This document shows, piece by piece, positions 56,987 through 64,000 of a stretch of 64,000 nucleotides of DNA (position 1 is its first letter; the number at the start of each line of letters is the position of its first letter). Source of the DNA: Gnomoniopsis sp. IMI 355080 (lineage: Eukaryota > Ascomycota > Sordariomycetes > Diaporthales > Gnomoniaceae); assembly GCA_027946555.1 (NCBI GenBank), contig JAPEVC010000007.1, positions 248,001 through 312,000 on the forward strand. Reading direction: 5' to 3'. A model generated the notes under the pieces. That model was not told the origin of the DNA. It worked only from the letters and a program-made list of their open reading frames with translations, and searched no databases. The position numbers and the translations under genes are program-made.

Positions 56987-59059
56987 ATGGCGTCTGCGCT
57001 TACCTCCCTCCTGGCACGCACCAGCATAGACGATCACGAAGAAGCCCTTTCGACCGCCGATGCGGCCCTCAAAGCCACCCCAAACCACCTCCCCGCGCAA
57101 CACACCAAGGTCATCGCGCTGCTTCGCCTCGAGCGCTACGACGACGCCCTACGCGTGATCGCCTCCGGCGGCGACGACCTTGAGGCTAGCTGCGTCCTTG
57201 GCAAAGTCTACGCGCTTTACAAGACAGGTGCATTGGACGAGGCCTCTGCGCAATTGAAAAAGTATGAGGACGCCCTCGGCTCGGACAGGGCGCTGAGGCA
57301 TGTCGCGGCGCAGGTCGCGTACCGTGTGGAAAGGTTCGATGAAGCTGTCGAGTTGTTGAACAGCTTGCTGGACGATCAGCAAGGCGGCAATTTGGGCGAG
57401 GACACTGACCTGAAAATCAACCTTCTCGCGGCGTATGCCCAGCTGGAGTGGCAGGGTCGGGGTGATTTGGTGCCCGAAAAGGGCAAGAAGCCTGGCCGAG
57501 AAGATTTGGAGGCTTTTGAGACGGCATATAACGCGGGGTGTGGGTCGCTAGCCCGGGGCGACCTGGCGAAAGCGTCTATACTACTTAAGAGGGCTGCAGA
57601 TCTGTGTGATGCCGCGGAGGACTTGAGTGAAGAGGACAAGAAGATGGAGATGCTACCAATTATTCTGCAGCAGGCTTATGTCCTTGCGCTAATGGGAAAG
57701 AAAGAGGAGGCCGCTTCGCTGCAGAAAGGTGTCGAGGGCTACGAGTAAGTCTATGGCTTCACACTTGTCGCGCTGTACACATACTGACAATGTCACAGAA
57801 ATTCTGACGAGTCCATCGATGCCGCTGGCAAGTGGAACTCGCTCATCTCAAAGTCGCTCACCAATCCTTTCATGATACAAAGACTTTCAGAGCTGGTACC
57901 GGAAGCAGCAAACGGGAATTCCAAGTTCTTCAAGCACCAAGCAGTTGGCGTGCTGCGCAATAAGGCTGCCATCGACTTGCAGTGCTACAAGAGGCGTGCC
58001 GTCAAGAACCATACCGCTCACCTCATCAAGGAGAATCCAAAACCTTCGACGGACCTAGACAAGGTTACTTTGGGCTACCTCAACGCTGCGGCCAAGGCAA
58101 GATCTCAAGTAGACAACGAGGCTTTGGCCAAGATCCTCGAGACTTTAGAGAAACGGCCGTATGATGTGGGTTTGCTCCTGACGGTCATTCATTTCTATGT
58201 GCAGGCCAAAAAGTACGATAGTGCTATCGATGTTCTTCACAAGTTCTTTAGGTATATCGAGGGAATTGGTGAACCTGATTACGAGGACGTCAGATACGCC
58301 CCGGGTCTGGTCGCCCTAGCCGTGGCACTCTACCGGACCCAATATCGGAAGAGGGACATTCGTGCTGAGCTCGGCAGAGCAGCAGCATACTGGCAGAGCA
58401 TACCAAAGAACTCATCAACAACCCTCCTGCGCGAAGCTGGCGTGGAACTCCTCCACTCTTCAAAACCATCCGATCTGTCTACTGCAGGCGCCGCCTTCGA
58501 GCGCCTCGTCTCACAAGATCCTGATGATAAGATCGCAAATGCCGGTCTGATCGCATCTTTCGCGACAACAGACTACGCCAAGATCGAACCCCATCTTTCA
58601 TCCCTCGACTCGATAGAGAAGCTCACTGCCGGCATCGACGTCTCGACTCTCCTTGGTGCAGGCGTGCCGGCCTTCCCAGCTCCCACAACCCCATCACCTG
58701 CCAAGAAGAAGCGCAAAGCAGACGACAGCGAAACACCCGCAGCAGACGGGACCACCACCAAGCCGACCGTCAATCAGCCTTCCAGCTCCGAAAAGAAGAA
58801 AAAGAAGAAGCCTCGCTTGGGCAAGAACTACGACGCGAATGTCAAGCCCGATCCCGAGCGATGGCTACCTGTACGCGACAGGAGCAACTACCGGCCCAAG
58901 GGCAAGAAGGGGAAGAAGAAGGTTGCTGAGTCGACACAGGGCGGATTCTCGGCCAACGATAGTGAGACACTGAGTCTCGCGGGTGGCGCAGGCCAGATCA
59001 AGGTCGAGAAGGCGCCACAGAGCGGCGGTGGAGGGAAAAAGAAAAAGGGGCGGAAATAG
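56987..59059 (+). CDS. SRP72: Signal recognition particle subunit SRP72
   Basis: Component of the cytosolic signal recognition particle that targets nascent secretory proteins to the ER. Exons 56987-57744 and 57799-59059, giving 672 aa. TPR-like helical repeats occupy about 1-540 (for example HEEALSTADAALKATPNHLP, RYDDALRVIASGGDDLEASC, RFDEAVELLNSLLDDQ). The C-terminal SRP RNA-binding signature is near 601-620 (PDPERWLPVRDRSNYRPKGK), followed by Lys-rich tails. That signature with the TPR array is specific to SRP72. Start at ATG 56987 (cactATGG) because the frame upstream lacks another ATG. Intron 57745-57798 (54 bp) joins GVEGYE to NSDESID. It converges on the phosphatase gene with 265 bp between stops. 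Confidence 0.94.
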
Positions 59060-59324
59060 GGTGATCCAAAAAGCCGTTGGGTGTGATACGACTGTCTACT
59101 GCTTATGTTCGCGGATCGCATTGGCGCCATGGCGTCCGGCCTACAATGCATAAGGCGATGCAGCTCGCTGCTGGCTTTGTAGAAGGACAACGAAATGGTT
59201 CATAGCAATATGACATATCATGAGCAGGTAGTGATACAAAAAATATGTCGTTCACCAAGATGTGGTCTCCTCTTTTACCTGTCAATTTCGGTCTATCATC
59301 TTCCCGAGCTTCGTGTTATCAATG

Positions 59325-60824
59325 TCAGTCCTGCTGTGGTGGCCTCTGTGGTTCTTCTTCGTGGTCTCTCAGGCTCTTCGACTTGTGCATAGCCTTACAC
59401 AAGTTCACGAATTGTCTGATCGACAGCCACGAAGAAGCATCCTGAAGGTCATCCTTGCCCACACTGGCGCGCCGCTCTCGCTCTGCATTTTGAAACCTGC
59501 GGATAGTCTTCTGAGCTGTTTCCGTGCCAACTTCAGTCCTCTTCTCGTAGTGGGATATGAGTTTCAGCGGAAGCAGAACGCCAAGGTCGTAGCAGGCAGT
59601 GACCGCTGCGTCCCTCATGTCGTTGCCACCTTGAGACGATTCGTCAGTCGCAAAGTCTGGCCCGCACTCCGGCTCATCGTCGGCTAGATATTTGGCCCAG
59701 TTTGCCATCTGATTCGGGAATTTGGACTTGAGGGCCGGCCGGCGTTGCTGAAACAGCTTGTGGTAATTCTGGCAGATCGTTTGCAGGTCGACCTGTTTCT
59801 GCGTTGAGTCTTTCCGCATCCAATGCGCGTCCTTTCGAAGCTCTTGGTATACTGCGTGCAAGACATATGCCTCTTGTCCCGCATTCGATCGTGACAGTCC
59901 CACCTTGCAATGGATCACTACCAGGATGTCCGGTTTGTTGTGCTGACTGACGAAAGTGCATATGTCCGGTAATTGCATCAGCAAAGACGAGCCGTCGCCG
60001 TCCTCCAGCGGAATTATGAGCTGGTCGATTACAGGAGACTGATACTGAATATCATTTTGGACGATGATTTGGGGGAATTGTTGAGGTTCATCCCAAAGTG
60101 GGCAAACTAAGTGCTCGTATACTCCATGATCCCGTTCTTGGTCGCTGGATCGTCTTGTAGTCCACTTCAATCTGCCGTGTGCCTTCCATACCCCGCCCGC
60201 AACCCAGTCGTCGGGATGGAGGGAGACCATGACGACGTGCTTGAATTTGTGAGCCTCACATAGCGCCAGGAGCGTTTTGGGGTCAATGGAACCTAGGATA
60301 CCATCTAGGAGGATGTTGGGCGTAACCCAGGTTGCTTCCACTCTTTCCTCGTCCATCCATCGCAGCTGACTTTCCATGATTTTGGTTGCTATGGCACGCA
60401 TGTTTTCCTGCGGATGCTCTCTCAAAGCGTCCAGATGAGCGTAAGACGCAAATTCAGGAAATATTTCGCAAAAGTTGCCATCCAAAATCAGTTGTTCTTC
60501 GAGCCAGGCCTGGTCGGGGTCCTCGGGTTCAGCTGGGCGTGTTGATGTTTGATTGATAGTGTTTGACACGACGTTTGCACCAGACTCCTTTACGTCTACC
60601 GGAGTGGCACCGACGCTGCAAGGCTTCGCGTCCGCGGCGGATAATCCTCGTGGCTTTGTGTTATGCAATGTCCCTATCAGTCCAGTGCATAGCGCCTCAA
60701 GGGAGGGCGCTTGTTCACGAGATCTCGGGATTAGAGACGACTTCACCCAGGTGGCATATTTTTTCGAGTATGCCTCATCGAGTGGCGCTCCGTTTATATC
60801 GCTGTGCCCAAGTAACGTAGCCAT
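59325..60824 (-). CDS. Atypical dual-specificity protein phosphatase
   Basis: 499 aa in one exon. The catalytic core of a dual-specificity phosphatase spans about 165-330: an opening strand TPNILLDGILGS, a FKHVVMVSL strand, a general-acid loop with D275/D277 (IPLEDGDG), and the P-loop HCKVGLSRS with C306 and R312 fitting the HC-x5-R rule. The domain is interrupted by an insertion (about 205-265) that includes VWKAHGRLKWTTRRSSDQ, longer than in typical enzymes. The P-loop residues KVGLS differ from the common xxG(x)S forms but keep the catalytic Cys and Arg, so activity is plausible. The C-terminus is helical and charged. The N-terminus may extend through an upstream exon near 61078 (see the ORF at 60878). 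Substrate unknown. Confidence 0.72.
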   Translation of the reverse strand: MATLLGHSDINGAPLDEAYSKKYATWVKSSLIPRSREQAPSLEALCTGLIGTLHNTKPRGLSAADAKPCSVGATPVDVKESGANVVSNTINQTSTRPAEPEDPDQAWLEEQLILDGNFCEIFPEFASYAHLDALREHPQENMRAIATKIMESQLRWMDEERVEATWVTPNILLDGILGSIDPKTLLALCEAHKFKHVVMVSLHPDDWVAGGVWKAHGRLKWTTRRSSDQERDHGVYEHLVCPLWDEPQQFPQIIVQNDIQYQSPVIDQLIIPLEDGDGSSLLMQLPDICTFVSQHNKPDILVVIHCKVGLSRSNAGQEAYVLHAVYQELRKDAHWMRKDSTQKQVDLQTICQNYHKLFQQRRPALKSKFPNQMANWAKYLADDEPECGPDFATDESSQGGNDMRDAAVTACYDLGVLLPLKLISHYEKRTEVGTETAQKTIRRFQNAERERRASVGKDDLQDASSWLSIRQFVNLCKAMHKSKSLRDHEEEPQRPPQQD

Positions 60825-60877
60825 TTTGACAGATTCTATGCCAATCTGTAACTCTGCATCTGGAAAAGGCCGGGCCT

Positions 60878-61078
60878 CTATGAAGATGCTCGTGAAGCTA
60901 GGCGTTTAAAGTATCTTCGCTTTCGACGATGATATCCCTCATGCTGATGTAGAGGATCTGGCCTAGGAGGTAACGTCTTGCGAGGACGGGCGTTGGGCTG
61001 CTTGCCAAGCACTTGGGCATGCTCAGGTACAAAGGTGAAGTTTGCTTTTGTGTGGCAAGGGTACAAAACGATCTTCAT
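60878..61078 (-). other. Possible 5' exon or small ORF upstream of the phosphatase gene
   Basis: 66 codons from ATG 61078, starting MKIVLYPCHTKANFTFVPEH. The middle part uses codons favoured by the genes in this window (GCC, GGC, AAG, CAG, CCC, AAC, CGC). The phosphatase frame is also open 5' of its assigned ATG back to about 60909. A spliced join is possible: a GTCGAA donor after TAT-CAT-C and a strong CCTTTTCCAG acceptor would give in-frame AELQIGIESVKMATLLGHS. The donor is weak, so this is not adopted. Confidence 0.3.
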
Positions 61079-61824
61079 CTTATCGCCGATACCTTCAGCG
61101 CATTAGGCGTCACGGACATACCTTACATGAAAACAACTACTTACACCCGATTTAAGCAGACTCATTCTTGAAAATGTGAAGCCGAAGCCCGCACTTATAT
61201 CCATTACACAATACGATCTCTCTGCCTCATATATTTTGATATATAGCACAACATAGAACTTACTATCTTGATACGGAACTGAATACGTACGCTGTAAATC
61301 CGGTCGTTGAGAATCAATATTGGGCACTATTCGCTTCTCAATTTAGAGACAAAAGAGTGTGAGGAGTTTCTAGGTTCACCCACAGAGAAAAATACCAGTG
61401 TGCTACATGGCAAGATGCCTTCCAAGTGCAGCTTTTGCCTACAAAAGGAGTATGGCATGATAGACTGCAAAGCATGACAGGGATTGGAGTGACATTTGTT
61501 ATATACTGTATATTTACTTCTATATATAGTGATTTTCAAGCGCCGCGTTTGGTCTAACAGAACCTTTCCCCTGTGAGTACGCCTGACATACCCTTGAGAG
61601 CCTAAAGTCGGCTCTTCAGTACTGATTTTCATAAGGAAAGGCTGCACGCGGAGGGAATAATTATAGTATTAGGCTGCAGTCGTATGAATCCTGTCTATTT
61701 CGCCCTTGGATGTGATATGAAGTTGAGAAAGGCTACCGAACTTTCGTATCCGTTTTGGCTGGGGGCTGCTGTAGTGTTGGACACGATAGAATCATAAAGT
61801 ACGAAATGGGCCCGGCAATCCAAC

Positions 61825-61901
61825 AGCTTCTTGGTACAATTCCTGCTATGGGCTGCTCAAGCTGATGCAGGAGGTCACCGGCTCGACCCCGGTAGAAGCC
61901 C
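61825..61901 (+). pseudogene. tRNA-like relic
   Basis: A T-arm ACCGG-CTCGACC-CCGGT (61877-61893) has a perfect 5-bp stem and a near-consensus B box (one T to C change). It is followed by AGAAGCC, which pairs with AGCTTCT at 61825-61831 over six of seven positions. A canonical AGGTC variable segment precedes the T-arm. A TTTTT run 3' of it (about 61907) fits an RNA polymerase III terminator. But the A-box GG is CC, no regular D-arm forms, and the only good anticodon stem (CCTGC/GCAGG) encloses 20 nt without U33. Most likely a degenerated tRNA gene. Confidence 0.3.
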
Positions 61902-62301
61902 CATCATTTTTGTCGTTTCGATTTGATGTCTGTCTTCCTCTTGTTATTCGGATCAATTGCTTCCACTACCTAGGTACGCAGTTCATTGAAACAGTGTCAA
62001 CAACACCTGACAATGCCCCACATCCGGGCCGACCACGTGGAAACGTGCAGGCGGCCCGCAAAGTTCAGTATCCCTAGCCATGCTAGCGTCGCTCAATTTG
62101 GCATAGTGGGACTGCGTACAGGGTGCGTATCTCCTGGAAATAACTACAGGTAGATCTAGATTTCCAGGGCTTTTGTACTTAAATGTACTTCACTCTGATC
62201 CTATTAGACATTTTCATTCGTCATGTCAGGCATATCCAGATATATTATTGGTCATACAGTCTTGGGTCGAAGCCGATCACGCGTGCCACTAGCAAACTGC
62301 T

Positions 62302-63719
62302 TTACATGTCAACAACACTTGGATCATAGTCGTCAATCCTCGGGTCTCCAGAAAGCCCACCCCACCGAGAATACCACTCTTCCTCAATAAATTCTTTCCC
62401 AACAGAGTCCCACCGTGAAGCATCCCACATGACGAAGCCGGCGCGCCGCAGAGGCTTGGTTGTATAGCTCCTCCCGATGAGATTGCTATATTCGGCCTGC
62501 CAGAAGAGGACCCAGGCCAACGGCGGCGAGGCTAGAACATCGCCCTCGAATGGCATTTTCTGTCGGTGGTCCTGGGCGAAGTCGTGGTGGGTATACCATT
62601 GCTCCCGTCGTTGAATCTGCTTGTCGTCCCAGGTGGCGTCGTCGATCCAGTTCTCGATGCCGTCGCTGGCATCCACACCTGCTATAATAGCAGCGCGTGT
62701 TATCTCTGCCAGCTGGTCATGATCTTCCGTGTTCAAGACGTCAGACAAGAGAGGAAGCCCATGGCGGAGCACAGCATCTCGAGACCGCTTGTTGATATCT
62801 ATACTACTTATTAGTGGCCAGCACCTTCGCGAAAGTAGGGGCTAGACTAACTTCCGGCTTCCGAAATGAGCAGCAAGTTATCGTTGACATCCGTCATCTC
62901 AATTTGGCGGAATTTGGGATTCCGCTCCTCGTCCAAGTCCCAGGCTACGAGCTGGAATACGCTGCTGTACTTCTCTTTGGCGAACTCGTGGATGCACAGA
63001 ATCTCCTCGGCTTCCCAGGGTGGAAACATAGAGAGGACGCGCAAGCGCTCGACGTCGGTCTGGATTCTTCGCGACGAGCTGCCTTCCCCCTTAAAGCCGC
63101 ATGCATTGCCGAAGACCTGTAGACGATACATAGCGCGCTGTATACGCCGCATCTCGGTAGTGCTCAGTGGCTGTGCTGTTGGAGATGCTTCTGCTAATGA
63201 GGGCATCGAGGCCAGCGCCGAGGCGGCGTACCTTTCGGTAAGGGGCTCGATATACGAGTTGTGGAAACACACCATTCCTACGATATCGTCCAAGGACAGC
63301 TGGCCGGCTAAATCAGCTGGATCGGCCCGTCTCTGCTCGTAGTTGCTGAGAAAATCCCATAGCATAGGCTCGTCCCGGCTCTGCTGGAAGGAAAGAGTAC
63401 CCGAAAAGTAAGCCGCGTAGGCGTCAGCGAGCACCCCCAGACGCTGGATCAGCCAATTTCGTAAGATAGGTAGACGATCGACTGTATAGACGCGGTGCAT
63501 CTGGGGCGAAGCGTGGACGAGAGCGCCTAGCGCCTGGAAGGTCGGCACCTTGAACAAGATTAGTCGCTGGATCTCGGCCGGCAGGCCCTCCAGTGAGGGC
63601 TGAGGTGCATGTGATGTCGGGGAGTCTGAATCCATGGCAGTCCCGGGTACGGCTCGTGTAGACTCGGGGCTTTCGTCTTGTGTATCAAGCACCGCTAAGG
63701 AGGAGATCATCTTCTCCAT
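62302..63719 (-). CDS. F-box domain protein
   Basis: Two exons, 63719-62852 and 62798-62302, giving 454 aa. An F-box-like motif lies at about 43-80 (SLEGLPAEIQRLILFKVPTF, then ALGALVHASPQMHRVY), the usual Skp1-binding helix set of SCF ubiquitin-ligase adaptors. The remainder is helical, with no WD40 or LRR repeats, and resembles the large class of uncharacterised fungal F-box proteins. Intron 62799-62851 (GTTAGT...TATAG) joins SEAG to NINKRSRDAVL. The ATG at 63719 (MEKMISSLAVLD) is the first in frame. An upstream mini-exon (MDR joined to LTALITPMEK) is possible through the cttagtaacag acceptor at 63741 but needs a weak GC donor. Substrate unknown. Confidence 0.68.
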
Positions 63720-64000
63720 GGGTGTGATCAATGCCGTGAGCCTGTTACTAAGTGAGTGTTTAGAATCGTCAAGTTCGATATCATTGCCTATCCATGATTA
63801 GTCGCAATCTCTTTTGGGCGCATGCTGCAGTTTGAAAATTCCCTCGGAATTCACTCGCTGAAAATAAGTCAAATCGAAAGTGTCGTCTATGTTACCTATC
63901 TATCCAACTCAAAGTGTCATATCGGGTTTCAACCGACTGTGACGGGGAATGAGTTTAGCCACCTTCCACGGGTTTCATCATACGCTCTGCCGCCCGCCAG
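63720..64000. other. Upstream region of the F-box gene to the window edge
   Basis: About 280 bp containing the presumed promoter and possibly a small 5' exon of the F-box gene. No other feature recognised. Confidence 0.4.

Larger units (their letters stand above)
60825..62301. other. Intergenic region with possible upstream exon and tRNA-like relic
   Basis: 1.48 kb between two minus-strand genes. It contains an open frame with coding-like codon choice at 60878-61078, a tRNA-like T-arm with a T-run at about 61825-61911, and a perfect TACCTAGGTA at 61967-61976. AT-rich stretches at 61190-61330 and 61490-61530 show no gene. Confidence 0.5.

Noticed and set aside
1..64000. CRISPR arrays, bacterial operons, ribosome-binding sites, prophage
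   Set aside because: The window is eukaryotic: spliced genes, Kozak starts, and no repeat-spacer arrays or phage genes.

Overview
This 64 kb window is nuclear DNA from a filamentous ascomycete (Pezizomycotina). Genes are split by short introns of about 50 to 135 bp. Start sites have fungal Kozak-like contexts. Several families typical of moulds are present: an ECM14 pseudopeptidase, a DUF4360 secreted protein, a Mid2-like sensor and a SYT1-type Sec7 GEF. The intergenic palindrome TACCTAGGTA and its variants recur across the window. I cannot fix the class from the sequence alone.

Layout. (1) 1-17.7 kb, moderately dense: the 5' end of a likely TFIIE-alpha gene (-), a family X DNA polymerase (+), a four-exon MAPEG/MGST3 gene (+), ECM14 (-), a large Sec7-PH Arf exchange factor (+), a Mid2-like membrane protein (+) and a DUF4360 secreted protein (+). 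(2) 17.7-39.0 kb: two regions of about 10 kb each without a recognisable gene, flanking one Myb-domain transcription factor at 27.4-28.6 kb. They are not AT-rich, so they do not look like repeats degraded by RIP. All eight G/C homopolymers of 9 to 13 bases that I found in the window lie in them. (3) 39.0-47.7 kb: a three-exon coiled-coil protein, two weak ORFs upstream of it, an NCBP3-like cap-binding protein and a Cys/His-rich coiled-coil protein, all (-). (4) 47.7-52.1 kb: a 4.4 kb intergenic region. (5) 52.1-63.7 kb: a conserved fungal hypothetical protein (+), a ten-exon amino-acid permease (-), SRP72 (+), an atypical dual-specificity phosphatase (-), a degenerate tRNA-like element and an F-box protein (-).

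The genes do not form a metabolic cluster. Most are housekeeping: transcription, DNA repair, vesicle traffic, mRNA cap binding, SRP targeting and amino-acid uptake. Exon joins were worked out by hand from splice signals and reading frame, and every multi-exon CDS sums to a whole number of codons. Two of about 22 inferred introns use GC-AG splice sites. I found no CRISPR array, rRNA gene, recognisable transposase or secondary-metabolite gene. The most unusual structure is the isolated Myb regulator between its two long, G-tract-bearing non-coding flanks.
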